Positions 38,261 through 46,870 of a stretch of 64,000 bases of DNA are shown here, one piece after another. This DNA is from Crocosphaera watsonii WH 8501 (GTDB taxonomy: Bacteria; Cyanobacteriota; Cyanobacteriia; Cyanobacteriales; Microcystaceae). Within the stretch, counting starts at the first letter, position 1. The number at the start of each line of letters is the position of its first letter. The stretch spans positions 338,269 to 402,268 of the forward strand of contig NZ_AADV02000002.1 of assembly GCF_000167195.1 (NCBI RefSeq), read 5' to 3'. Both the position numbers and the translations under genes were made by a program. Under the pieces are notes generated by a model, which saw only the letters and a program-made list of their open reading frames with translations, was not told where the DNA came from and searched no databases.

Positions 38261-38566
38261 TTAACTTTGAATATGAGAGACGATGCGTTGCACTTCCTTT
38301 GTTAATGGATGGTCTGGATGTTGTAAGCAAAAAAGTCCTTGACTTCCCAACCGTAACATCTCCGTAGATAGGGGTAAAATACCTGCTACTGGCAGTTGAT
38401 AGGTTTCATGGACTTTATCCTTTAGAACACCAAAATCTATGTCAGGTAAAGCTTTATTCACCACTAACAACATTTTCGGCACTTCTAGTTCCTTGGCCAC
38501 TTCCACAATAACCGCCGTTCCTAAATAGTCTTGCTGATCAGGTCGCAAAATCATCACCAAGGCACT
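38261..38566 (-). pseudogene. MinD/ParA-like ATPase, C-terminal fragment cut by IS630-type element
   Basis: About 100 residues remain: LVMILRPDQQDYLGTAVIVEVAKELEVPKMLLVVNKAL, then the C-terminal VAGILPLSTEMLRLGSQGLFCLQHPDHPLTKEVQRIV. The NK dyad and following beta-alpha pattern match the MinD/ParA/CpsD P-loop group. The frame is open up to the CTAG target at 38565-38568, where the IS630-type copy begins; the Walker A half is absent, and nothing resembling it was found anywhere in the window. The gene was the first of the operon with the winged-helix and membrane Fe-S genes. As read it is inactive. Confidence 0.75.
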
Positions 38567-38567
38567 A

Positions 38568-38945
38568 GTGCAGCTTGGCGAAAGTAATCCACCAGATTTT
38601 TACAGAAACTTTCGTGACTAGCCACGACAATGTGTTTCAATGAAACTAACGGAAGAATCTCGAAGTTGATGTCCATGATAAAAGCATTGCCAATTAACCT
38701 CTCCAACCTACAGAAAACAGTACTCCAACAAATAGTGAGAGGGACAACAAACCCCTATCGCCTTGTTAGACGAGCCAAGCTAATCTTAGCCGCAGCATCA
38801 GGAGAGAGCAATAGTTCGATTAGTCGAAGATTAGAATTAGACCGAGTACAAGTGCGTCAGTGGCGATCGCGATGGTTTGAGGAGAGAGAAAAACTGAGTG
38901 CCGCCGAAGAACAACAGGTAACGGAGAAAGCATTAATGGTCTTGA
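38568..38945 (+). mobile_element. IS630-type element, copy A (left 378 bp only)
   Basis: It begins GTGCAGCTTGGCGAAAG at a CTAG site and is nearly identical to copies B and C up to GTCTTGATCA at 38945, then changes to unrelated sequence. It keeps the helix-turn-helix part of the transposase (from the ATG at 38630: SNLQKTVLQQIVRG, RLVRRAKLILAAA, SISRRLELDRVQVRQWRSRW) but lacks the DDE part and right end. Confidence 0.85.
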
Positions 38946-39255
38946 TCATTGGACTTTGGACAAAAAAAGTTTGTTAGCGTATATTTTACGCTGAACTAAA
39001 ATCCCAAAATATCGGCTCTGTATCAGTCAATAAAATTGGCTGACAAATAGGGCTAATCTATAGATTCTGAGGAAAACTAAGGAGCTTTTAAGTTTTCAGT
39101 TGATTTTTTGCTCCCTTTCTTGATAACATCATGACGAGTTCGTGGGGCTTTTTTGTAACCTTTAATACGTCCGGAAGAAAAACCTCGACGTTTGGGAAAT
39201 TTGGCGAAAGTCCCCAAGGTCGTAATTATTCTTGAAAAGTCTCTTTGAACTAGAC
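38946..39255. other. End of the interrupted DDE-type insertion sequence
   Basis: Between IS630-type copies A and B. It contains TTAGCGTATATTTTACGCTGAA, a small palindrome near 38975, and the C-terminal codons of the DDE transposase on the minus strand (39077-39257). The IS terminus probably lies near 38946 but no inverted repeat partner could be identified. Confidence 0.5.
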
Positions 39256-39257
39256 TA
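39077..39257 (-). pseudogene. DDE transposase, C-terminal fragment
   Basis: Minus-strand frame reading SLVQRDFSRIITTLGTFAKF, then PKRRGFSSGRIKGYKKAPRT and a basic end to the stop at 39077. If the IS630-type copy B and one CTAG are removed, the frame joins the fragment at 40636-41590 as KITPSLVQRDF, showing both are one gene. Confidence 0.75.
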
Positions 39258-40635
39258 GTGCAGCTTGGCGAAAGTAATCCACCAGATTTTTACAGAAACT
39301 TTCGTGACTAGCCACGACAATGTGTTTCAATGAAACTAACGGAAGAATCTCGAAGTTGATGTCCATGATAAAAGCATTGCCAATTAACCTCTCCAGCCTA
39401 CAGAAAACAGTACTCCAACAAATAGTGAGAGGGACAACAAACCCCTATCGCCTTGTTAGACGAGCCAAGCTAATCTTAGCCGCAGCATCAGGAGAGAGCA
39501 ATAGTTCGATTAGTCGAAGATTAGAATTAGACCGAGTACAAGTGCGTCAGTGGCGATCGCGATGGTTTGAGGAGAGAGAAAAACTGAGTGCCGCCGAAGA
39601 ACAACAGGTAACGGAGAAAGCATTAATGGTCTTGATCAAAGGAATTTTAAGCGATCGCCCAAGACCTGGAACAACAAAATCCTTTACGGTCGAACAAGTA
39701 GTCCAGATTGTAGAGATCGCTTGTGAAGAATGTGAAAAATCAGACAGACCAGTGAGCCATTGGACACCTTCAGAGTTGGCGGATGAAGCCATAAAAAGAG
39801 GAATTGTCGAAAAGATTTCCCCCCGTAGTGTGGGGCGTTTTTTAAAAAGAAGCGACATTACAACCACATCTCGTTCGTTACTGGTTAAATGCCAAAATTG
39901 ATGATCCCTTAAAATTTAAAAAGCAAGTCAAATATATCTGTGAACTTCATCAAGAAGCTAAAACTTTTTTAGAACAAGGAATTCATTTAATTAGTACAGA
40001 TGAAATGACAGGGATTCAAGCTCTTGAGAGATTATTTCCGAACAAAAGAATCAAGCCTAAACAAGTAGAAAAAATCGAATTTGAATATGAAAGACACGGA
40101 ACTTTAAGCTTGATTGCGAACTGGGATGTGGCAAGAGGAAAAGTTGTTAGTCCCTCTATTGGACCGACAAGAACAGAACAAGATTTTTCTGAACATATCC
40201 AGAGAACGATTAAGATTGATGAAAAAGCAGAATGGATTTTTATTGTAGATCAACTCAACACTCATAAATCGGAAAGCTTAGTCAAATTAGTAGCAGAAAG
40301 CTGTGGAATTACTATTGATTTGGGGAGAAAAGGAAAGGAGGGGATTTTGCAATCTATGGACAGCAGAGCAGATTTTTTATCAGATGAATCTCATCGAATT
40401 CGCTTTGTTTATATTCCCAAACATACATCGTGGCTTAATCAAATTGAGTGTTGGTTTTCGATCTTAGTCAGGCGTTTACTCAAAAGAATTACTGTCCGTT
40501 CAACTGAAGAACTATCCCAAAAAATTCTCAATTTTATTGATTACTTTAATCAACATTTTGCTAAGCCGTTCGTTTGGAAATTTAAGGGCTTTAAAGATCA
40601 TAAGTGACTGGTGGATTATTTTTGCTAAGCTGCAC
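39258..40635 (+). mobile_element. IS630-type element, copy B (complete, 1378 bp)
   Basis: Bounded by 28-bp inverted ends (GTGCAGCTTGGCGAAAGTAA...; right end TTATTTTTGCTAAGCTGCAC) and flanked by TA within CTAG on both sides, the known IS630 target. It sits inside the minus-strand DDE transposase gene, whose frame is restored on removal. Its length and sequence are essentially the same as copy C. Confidence 0.92.
39320..40607 (+). CDS. IS630-family transposase, two frames (copy B)
   Basis: Frame 1 (39320-39901) carries the N-terminal helix-turn-helix domains. Frame 2, open from about 39850 to 40607, carries the DDE core: HLISTDEMTGIQALERL, IFIVDQLNTHKSESLV and the HTSWLNQIECWFSIL segment. To join them as FLKEATLQPHLVRYWLNAK the ribosome must move +1 (or one A must be lost) at the T6A5 stretch at about 39838-39849. 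Copy C has the same arrangement, so it is either a programmed shift or an inherited lesion. Start codon: ATG 39320, or the later ATG codons at 39359 and 39365. Confidence 0.8.
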
Positions 40636-41590
40636 TAGGGGTGATTTTGATGGATTTATTAGTCTTCAAATACTGTTCCCAATCACGGGGTAAAACCACA
40701 GCTAATTTTCTGGCAGCCCACAAATTTACATAAGAAAGAAGTGTTAGTTTAAACCAATTTTCTTCATGATGTACATCGGGAGTTAAATAAGATGTCATCA
40801 ATAATCTTTGTTTACCAAATCGAAAAAGATGTTCCATGTCATAACGTTGTCGATAACACTGATAACAATCAACTAAACTTAACTCATCGCGCCGAGAACC
40901 AATAACAATAAGCCACATAGGTTTCCAAATACTATTTCTTTCTTGATCTCTGACAACAATCTGGAGTAAAGTAAAGGGGTGATTGTTCATTTTATAGTTT
41001 TTAGTTCCTCTCATTAACATCTGTTTCCATCCCGAAATAGTCACTGTTAATTGACGACCTTTTTTCGTTGTAAAGGGAACATGATGAACTTCATCAGGTT
41101 CAGTCCAAGTTTGGTCATCTTTAAGGTCAAATTTATCCCCATACCAACGGGGATGTCCCGAAGTTTTGGCTTGATTTGGGTCCCGAATAAATTGACGATA
41201 AAAAACTCGGTCACTTCTAACTCTTGTAATAGTAACTACGTCTTCATGCTTAACTTGTTCCCCAATAAAATCCTTTTGGCTGTAGTCACTATCAGCCACT
41301 AAGACAGATAATTTATCAGAAAATAAAGAACTTTGCCAGATTTTTTTTTAGTTGTTGATTGCCTTGATTTACTCCTTTATGTTTAGAGGGGACTCGCTCT
41401 CCTGATAAGGGGACAGCCCAAGGGACTTTTTCTGTGTCTATTTGGTCAGGTAAAGCGCAGACAACGGAATAACAATGTCCAATATTAATGGGTTTATTTC
41501 CCTTAATTGGATTGGGGTAATGAATAAAGGTTTTATCCGCTAACGTTTCGGCAAACGGTCGTGGACAGGGAGTTGTGTCAATACCAAATA
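40636..41590 (-). pseudogene. DDE-superfamily transposase, interrupted and frame-broken
   Basis: Central part of the transposase: FGIDTTPCPRPFAETLADKTF (first catalytic Asp region) and GHCYSVVCALP in the first frame, then VADSDYSQKDFIGE, VHHVPFTTKKGRQLTV, LVDCYQCYRQRYDMEHLFRFGKQ in the second. The frames meet at an A9 run (minus strand, 41341-41349); A8 would give QLKKIWQSSLFSDKLSVLVADSDY. The N-terminus is lost at the IS5-type element (41591) and the C-terminus continues at 39257 beyond copy B. The family resembles the DDE_5/IS701-like group; I am not certain of the exact IS family. Confidence 0.7.
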
Positions 41591-43280
41591 GGGTTTGCTG
41601 AAAAAGTTTCTCCAAAATTTATGCCACTTTTGACCAAGAATTTTCTGACAAATCAATAAGTTTTAGTACATAAAAATTGTTTAAAGTATAATCAAAATTA
41701 ATGAAAGGCGGTTTGATGAGTTCCTCTGTTCTATTATTAGTAAATAAGGACAAAAAAAGCGACAAAAACTGCCTCAGAAGTTTAGAAAGATTGACAACTA
41801 AAAATGTAATAGCAATAGATGTAATGGAGGTTTCAGGGAGTTTTGTCATCACGAGATTTAGGCTAAATCTTCGTTTAGCTTGTCCAAACTTTCCCTCAAT
41901 AGCATTACGGAAGCATTCATCGGAGTGGGCTTGTTTCTTTTCTTCTTCACTGACATTTTTCGGAGGTCTTCCTAACTTCGGACCACTGATTCTTATACCT
42001 CTTTCCTTACACCAATTTCTGTTTTCCCTAGTTCGATAAATTTTATCTACATGGACGGATTCGGGATAATAGCCAAACGTTTCTTTATACTTTTCTACTT
42101 GTTCTTTTAAATGACAAGATTCATTGAAGTTTTCCCAACTTATTTTGTCTAGAAACACATAGTTATCTACACAGCTTACTGAGAGTTTAGCTCCAAACTC
42201 TATTGGTTTTCCTGCTTTTCCCCTCACTATTGGACGAATATGCGGTTGAGTTAAACTTACAATTCTTTGAGGAACACTCTGGGTCTTATTCTCCCACATT
42301 GACTGTTGTTGTTCATAAACTTTTTTGATAGTCTCTAGACAATTTTTCTGTCTTTTACTCAGATTTTCCTGGGAAGCCCCAGCTTGAATTAAGTCTTCTA
42401 TATTTCCTAAATTTTTCTTAAGGTATTTTAACTGTTTCCCGATAGCTTTTCTTCTTTCTTGATAAGATACTTTTCGTTTTTTAGCTACTTTTAAGTATTC
42501 CTTTCTAGCAATTTTTCTAGAAGTTCTCGGCTTTTTTCTCAATTTTACTCTTAATGGTTTATAAAGATTATCTATTATTCTTTCTGTCTCAATTCTGGCT
42601 TGATTTAATATGCCTAAATCCGTTGGGTATTTGATGTCTGCTGGCGCACAAGTCGCATCTAAAATTAGTTTACCTTTATTTTTTATTTTTTCTCCTTTTT
42701 CTTGGAGACAATCCTTTTTTTTTACTTCTTTATCACTCTTGTCTATTTCTCTTTTTACTATTTTTTTATTGATTTTGTTTATCAATTCTCCATCAATTCT
42801 TTTCCTAAAATGAACTAGCATTGAAGATTCCAGTGGTGGCTCTTGTTGATAACAATTTAAACCTATAAAGTATTGTAGATAGGGATTTTCTCTAATCTGT
42901 TCTATAGTTTCTCTATCACTTGTTCCTAATTTTTCCTTAATAATTAATGTCCCTAATGCCATTCTAAATAGTTTGGCTGGCGCACCTTTTTCTGCTGAAA
43001 AAAGTTTAGCATATTCTTCCTCAAAATCATCCCAAGGTATCAACTCTGCCATGATTACCCAACGATTATTGGGGGACAATTTGCCCTCGAAAGGTAATTC
43101 AAATTTTTCTGGGGGCGGTAAAGGTTGCTCCTCTTTTCGATACATTTGTTCTTGACCAACAACTGGGAGGTGTTTCTACCAATTATAGCGGTTTGTAGCC
43201 GACAAAGCTGATCTTTTTTGCGATCGCGAATATGGGTGTAACCTTTTAAAGAATAGGGTTTTGCTTTTATTCAGCAAACC
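41591..43280 (-). mobile_element. IS5-type insertion sequence
   Basis: About 1.69 kb with inverted ends GGGTTTGCTGAAAAAG (left) and, on the right, TTATTCAGCAAACCC. TA flanks both ends, a possible short target duplication. It separates the DDE transposase fragment on the left from unrelated sequence on the right, so the right flank has been changed by deletion or recombination. Confidence 0.75.
41619..43145 (-). CDS. IS5-family transposase
   Basis: A 508-residue transposase that appears complete: N-terminal DUF772-type domain (LFRMALGTLIIKEKLGTSDRETIEQIRENPYLQYFIG, HFRKRI), first catalytic segment KLILDATCAPADIKYP, a long basic linker, FGAKLSVSCVDNYVFLD, VHVDKIYRTRENRNWCKERGIRI and a C-terminal catalytic segment ECFRNAIEGKFGQAKRRF. 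The ATG at 43145 is 135 bases inside the right end. This length is typical of the long IS5/IS1182-like transposases found in cyanobacteria. Confidence 0.85.
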   Translation of the reverse strand: MYRKEEQPLPPPEKFELPFEGKLSPNNRWVIMAELIPWDDFEEEYAKLFSAEKGAPAKLFRMALGTLIIKEKLGTSDRETIEQIRENPYLQYFIGLNCYQQEPPLESSMLVHFRKRIDGELINKINKKIVKREIDKSDKEVKKKDCLQEKGEKIKNKGKLILDATCAPADIKYPTDLGILNQARIETERIIDNLYKPLRVKLRKKPRTSRKIARKEYLKVAKKRKVSYQERRKAIGKQLKYLKKNLGNIEDLIQAGASQENLSKRQKNCLETIKKVYEQQQSMWENKTQSVPQRIVSLTQPHIRPIVRGKAGKPIEFGAKLSVSCVDNYVFLDKISWENFNESCHLKEQVEKYKETFGYYPESVHVDKIYRTRENRNWCKERGIRISGPKLGRPPKNVSEEEKKQAHSDECFRNAIEGKFGQAKRRFSLNLVMTKLPETSITSIAITFLVVNLSKLLRQFLSLFLSLFTNNRTEELIKPPFINFDYTLNNFYVLKLIDLSENSWSKVA

Positions 43281-43283
43281 CTA

Positions 43284-43387
43284 ATTATCAGGAATTAATA
43301 GGAGTAATTGAGAGAGTCACCCCCATTACTGATAATATTCAAGAACAACCCGCTATGTTATACGAAGAAGAAAAGGTAGAAAATTAA
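43284..43387 (+). pseudogene. Orphan C-terminal coding fragment
   Basis: Directly after the IS5-type element the plus strand stays open for 34 codons (NYQELIGVIERV, TPITDNIQEQPAMLYEEE) to the TAA at 43385. It ends 3 bases before the convergent crr7-like stop, as a real gene would. No start or body is present, so it looks like the tail of a gene cut off by the insertion. I do not recognise the protein. Confidence 0.4.
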
Positions 43388-43389
43388 CC

Positions 43390-43647
43390 TTATTTTTCTA
43401 AGCGAATGACATACCATTGTAAATAACTGTCGGAACCCATATCCAGGTCACAAAAATTTTCCATTAAATATTCTGCTTGCCCTTCCACTGTGGTAAATTT
43501 TTCTAATTCTCTGGGTAAATCTTCTTGACGATTAACTAAAATTCCTTTGAGCTTTTCTAGCAATTCTTGAGAGGTGAGTATTTGTTCTGGTTGGTCTGGT
43601 TCGAGGACAACAAAACCATCCTCTTGATACATAATTGAATTTGACAT
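43390..43647 (-). CDS. CRR7-like protein (NDH-1 related)
   Basis: An 85-residue acidic protein with MYQEDGFVVLEPDQPEQILT, ELLEKLKGILV and DLDMGSDSYLQWYVIRLEK. It matches my memory of the cyanobacterial relatives of plant CHLORORESPIRATORY REDUCTION 7, a factor for the photosynthetic NDH-1 complex. In cyanobacteria the role is not established. The ATG at 43647 is 15 bases downstream of the stop of the 322-residue gene, suggesting an operon. Confidence 0.6.
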   Translation of the reverse strand: MSNSIMYQEDGFVVLEPDQPEQILTSQELLEKLKGILVNRQEDLPRELEKFTTVEGQAEYLMENFCDLDMGSDSYLQWYVIRLEK

Positions 43648-43662
43648 AATTTTGAGTAAAGA

Positions 43663-44631
43663 TTATTGGATTGAGTGATTTCTTTTGAGGATAATAATCT
43701 GCTCGCCTACCACTGGAGTACGAGCAACTAGATTTCCTTGATTGTCTAAGATGTCTAACTTCCTAAAGTCTAAACTTTGGGAACGCTCTAAGATATTATT
43801 GCCTAAGCTATCTTGTTCTGTTTTGGTTAAATCATACCATTGATTCCCCACAGTTACAATCAGACGACTGCCGATAAAGTTGGCTTCTATTCTCCCAATT
43901 AAATCATTAGGATATTGATTGCTTAAATCTATTACTTCTTGCTGTATGGCTGCAATTAAGCTTTGTTCTGGGGTTAATTTGGGTTGGGAAGAAGGAACAT
44001 TTTTAAGTGGTTGCGGTAACGATGGTTCTTCTAGTTGTGGTGGGGTTTCTACTATTTCAGTTTGCTCAGTTTCTGGAGGACGATTTAAAATGTCTAAATT
44101 AGGTAAAGTTGGTTTAAATATAAAGAATGATGTCGATAAAATAACAACTAAAATTAATCCTAAAATGCCTGCTATTTTACCTTTTGATATTTTTTTTGAC
44201 ATTGAAGGAGAAGACTGAAAATATTTTGTTTCAGCATTCTCTATTACTGGTAATTCTTGGTTAGTTTCCTCAAGGATTTCTGTATAGTTTACTTCTGTTA
44301 AAGTTAAGTCATCTTCCCAATTTTCTAATTCATCTATCTCTTCATCTTCTATATTTTCCTGCGGCATTTCTGCTGTTAATAACTCGGTTCCCTCTTCTTC
44401 TGTTTCCAAGGATTTAGCAATCATTTCTGTACTGTCAATAAGTGCATTTAAGCTTTCTTGCTTAGGTAAACTTTTTATTTCTTTATTACTGATTTCATTA
44501 ACAATTACATCTAGTTTGCTAATAGTATCTTTGAGCAAAATTATCAAGTCTTCTTGAGAAATACGATCGGTTGACGATAAAGAAATATCAGGAATATTTG
44601 AGGATAGAGGAGAAGGATTTTCACTAGACAT
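43663..44631 (-). CDS. Hypothetical single-pass membrane protein
   Basis: A 322-residue protein with a long acidic, Glu/Leu-rich N-terminal half (1-150), one membrane helix (about 155-175, GKIAGILGLILVVILSTSFFIF), a Pro-rich linker (PPQLEEPSLPQPLKNVPSSQP) and a compact C-terminal domain (AAIQQEVIDLSNQYPNDLIGRIEANF, VTVGNQWYDLTKTEQDSLG). By orientation the N-terminus should be cytoplasmic and the C-terminal domain periplasmic or lumenal. I do not recognise a characterised family. It precedes the crr7-like gene by 15 bases. Confidence 0.6.
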   Translation of the reverse strand: MSSENPSPLSSNIPDISLSSTDRISQEDLIILLKDTISKLDVIVNEISNKEIKSLPKQESLNALIDSTEMIAKSLETEEEGTELLTAEMPQENIEDEEIDELENWEDDLTLTEVNYTEILEETNQELPVIENAETKYFQSSPSMSKKISKGKIAGILGLILVVILSTSFFIFKPTLPNLDILNRPPETEQTEIVETPPQLEEPSLPQPLKNVPSSQPKLTPEQSLIAAIQQEVIDLSNQYPNDLIGRIEANFIGSRLIVTVGNQWYDLTKTEQDSLGNNILERSQSLDFRKLDILDNQGNLVARTPVVGEQIIILKRNHSIQ

Positions 44632-45021
44632 AAGTTGACTTCCTCATAGAGTAATCAATAGTAAGTATGGCATTTATAGCGGTTAAACTGAATCAGTTAT
44701 CGGCCATTTTTAATACCAAAAAGTTAAGATTGTTTTGATCTTTGTGTTACAGCTACTAGACAATTTATCAATTTTATGTTACCAAGAAATCAATAACATA
44801 AAAGTTGAAGTCATATACATAGATCTAATTTATCATTTCTCTTAACCAAATTTTCCTTTTTTGTGCTAAAATCAGTGGATTGGTTGCCAACCAACCTGAC
44901 TGTGTAAGAGACCGCCCCAGTGGCATAAAGTATGTACTCGCCAGACTCAGGGAAGCCCAAAACCCGCTATCTCGGAATCAGAAGATATGGTTAGTAGGAC
45001 GAATTAACAGAGGAACCCATT
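44632..45021. other. Intergenic region with possible structured leader
   Basis: The distal part (44880-45021) is GC-richer than its surroundings and compact in repeats: GGTTGCCAACCAACC, ACCGCCCCAGTGGC, CAGACTCAGGGAAGCCC, and TATCTCGGAATCAGAAGATA. It runs into the ribosome binding site AGAGGAACCC of the 52-residue gene and could be its structured 5' leader or a small RNA. I could not match it to a known RNA family. The first half (44632-44870) holds the divergent promoter region only. Confidence 0.4.
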
Positions 45022-45180
45022 GTGGCTAAACGTCGTAATTTAAAAAAAGAAAAAGCAGAACGCAATCAAGCTTATGCCCGTCAGTTTCGTCAAAAAACGT
45101 CTCGTTCTTTCTCTCGTGGCCGCTCCTATTCTAACGACCAAGAGGATAAAAACGATGATAACAACGACAATGAATCATAG
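45022..45180 (+). CDS. Small basic protein, 52 residues
   Basis: GTG start after AGAGGAACCCATT. The product begins MAKRRNLKKEKAERNQAYAR, continues with an Arg/Ser-rich stretch (QFRQKTSRSFSRGRSY) and ends in an acidic Asp/Asn tail. The charge pattern suggests an RNA- or ribosome-associated protein, but no family is recognised with certainty. A hairpin-rich leader precedes it and an AGGGGAG/CCCCT hairpin follows at about 45221-45248. Confidence 0.6.
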   Translation: MAKRRNLKKEKAERNQAYARQFRQKTSRSFSRGRSYSNDQEDKNDDNNDNES

Positions 45181-45259
45181 TTAGGGAAAAGAGCTTTTTC
45201 GCCCTTAGATCAAAGGTAAAGAGATAGGGGAGTTTCCCCTTTCCTCTTGCACAACCCTG

Positions 45260-46339
45260 TTAAACGGGAATAAGACCTAGTTGTACTATAAAACGCTCGA
45301 AATCCAGGTTTTTGGCTATCAATTCCTGAATGCAGCCGACCTTGATTTTTTCTTGTAATCGAACTTTGCCAAAGGCTTGATCGACTATTTCAACTGTACT
45401 CAACGTATCAAGATCCACAGAAAGGATCGGTACTTCCACATCTTCAGCACGACTGATAATGAGGGGTTGAGGGTCCATGTGTCCCGTCAGTATCAGGCAA
45501 CTGGTAGAGGTTTCTAGAGCCGCTAGTTGTAGATCGGTGCGATCGCCCCCTGTTACCACAGCTTTATTTTGTCCCTGTCGAAAATACCCCAAAGCCGAGT
45601 TAACATTCATCGCTCCAATGGTGAGACTTTCCACCATTAAATCTAAGCGATCGTTGCGACACAAAACCTTAGCATTTAGCTGACGAGAAATTTCGCGAAC
45701 ACTAACACTTTGCAGTAAACGACTAGCGGGTAATAAGCCTAAGACTGGGATACCCCGACTTTCAAGATAGGGCTTAACCAAGGTTTGAGTTGTCTCTAAC
45801 TCTTGAGTAGGAATATTGTTAATAACCATCCCAACCAAGCGATCGCCTAATGCTAGTTTGACACCTTCAAGACTATCTACCACCAAAGGAGAATGATAAC
45901 GGGCTACTAACAAAACAGAAGCATCTAGGGTTGTAGCCATATCGAGGATAGATAAACCAAAAAGACTCCCTTGAGAGAGGGTTCCAGCCCCTTCTAAGAT
46001 AACTAGATCGGTTTCTATATTAGCAAGACTTTCCTGCAATAGGGTTCCATAGTCCGAGTCATCCTCTTGTTTAAGGCGTTTTTCCAGGGTTGGAAGTTGT
46101 AAGTCTACCAGAGGCCATCGGATCTGGGCTTCTTTTAAGCCCAGAGCCTCGGCGACAAATTGTACATCTGCTTCTTTGGGTTTGGGAGCTTGCTCTTTGA
46201 AACAAGTCCCGATGGGTTTGCTGTAAGCAATGGAGAAGCCTTTATTTTGAAATTCACGGGCTAGTCCTAAAATGGTTCCTGACTTACCTGTATAAGGTTC
46301 AAGTGAGGCCACAATTAAGTATTTGGTTGATTTTGCCAC
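45260..46339 (-). CDS. Phosphotransacetylase-family protein (BioD-like NTPase + DRTGG domain)
   Basis: A 359-residue protein. The N-terminal part resembles the dethiobiotin synthetase/CobB-type P-loop fold ([20 protein letters not shown], then YSKPIGTCF and [18 protein letters not shown]). The C-terminal part (about 215-330) is a DRTGG domain ([17 protein letters not shown]). This is the N-terminal half of bacterial Pta without the catalytic acetyltransferase domain, usually regulatory or of unknown role in cyanobacteria. The start is GTG at 46339 preceded by GGAGTAACAG. The gene upstream is the ebsA-like gene, 27 bases away on the same strand. Confidence 0.8.
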   Translation of the reverse strand: MAKSTKYLIVASLEPYTGKSGTILGLAREFQNKGFSIAYSKPIGTCFKEQAPKPKEADVQFVAEALGLKEAQIRWPLVDLQLPTLEKRLKQEDDSDYGTLLQESLANIETDLVILEGAGTLSQGSLFGLSILDMATTLDASVLLVARYHSPLVVDSLEGVKLALGDRLVGMVINNIPTQELETTQTLVKPYLESRGIPVLGLLPASRLLQSVSVREISRQLNAKVLCRNDRLDLMVESLTIGAMNVNSALGYFRQGQNKAVVTGGDRTDLQLAALETSTSCLILTGHMDPQPLIISRAEDVEVPILSVDLDTLSTVEIVDQAFGKVRLQEKIKVGCIQELIAKNLDFERFIVQLGLIPV

Positions 46340-46366
46340 CCTGTTACTCCTTAATTTTCTATGGGT

Positions 46367-46753
46367 TTAGGAGGCCGATTCTTCACAGTGTAGCAACTTG
46401 CGATAGAATCCTTGAGGAAAATCTGCTGTTTGTCCTTGTCTACAAGTTTTAAGGGCTGAAATTAGATAGTCAATAAATTCTGCATTAAGAATCGTAATTT
46501 CATAACTTAAATCTGCTTGGCCATTGAACTGTATTCGACAACGAGTAATTTCTGAGGGCAAATTAGAAACGTACCAGGAAGCTACAAAGGGTATACCTTG
46601 TCCTCCTTCAATGTGTCTTGTTCCTTCTAGATGGCCTAAGTCGTATAGAGAAATTGCGTATGGAAGAACTTTATGCTTATCTTTGGGATAATAAGGCTGA
46701 TAGATCATTACCTTGCTTTTGGAAGCAGGTTGGATGTCTTCGATGCTAGTCAT
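46367..46753 (-). CDS. EbsA-like protein (type IV pilus biogenesis / biofilm self-suppression)
   Basis: A 128-residue soluble protein with VMIYQPYYPKDKHKVLPYAISLYDLGHLEGTRHIEGG, WYVSNLP and SYEITILNAEFIDYLI. The length and this pattern match the cyanobacterial EbsA family as I remember it; EbsA of Synechococcus elongatus is needed for pilus assembly and for suppressing biofilm formation. The identification is by resemblance and not by a residue-level signature. It is 27 bases upstream of the phosphotransacetylase-family gene. Confidence 0.55.
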   Translation of the reverse strand: MTSIEDIQPASKSKVMIYQPYYPKDKHKVLPYAISLYDLGHLEGTRHIEGGQGIPFVASWYVSNLPSEITRCRIQFNGQADLSYEITILNAEFIDYLISALKTCRQGQTADFPQGFYRKLLHCEESAS

Positions 46754-46870
46754 AAAGCCAATAAACCTTAAAAGGTGTGATGGAGTGATTGATCAGTGGT
46801 CCTACCAATTTTCATTATAACTGATAACCGGTAACTGTTAACTCGTCACCGGTAACTGTTAACTAATAAC
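46754..46870. repeat. Short direct repeats of GGTAACTGTTAACT
   Basis: ACCGGTAACTGTTAACT occurs twice (46825-46863) with ACTCGTC between, in the gap between nadA and the ebsA-like gene. Nothing else was seen. Confidence 0.6.

Noticed and set aside
38243-38330. Extended start of the small winged-helix gene (MLTTSRPSINKGS...)
   Set aside because: The extension overlaps the ParA-like coding end in another frame; the ATG at 38243 gives a natural 17-base spacing.
41051-43155. Several plus-strand frames of 60-112 codons
   Set aside because: They are antisense to the DDE and IS5 transposases and show no family sequence or ribosome binding site.
44880-45021. 6S RNA or cobalamin riboswitch
   Set aside because: Short stretches (AGTGGC, CAGGGAAGCCC) recall such RNAs, but the full conserved cores could not be found. 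It is kept only as a possible structured leader.
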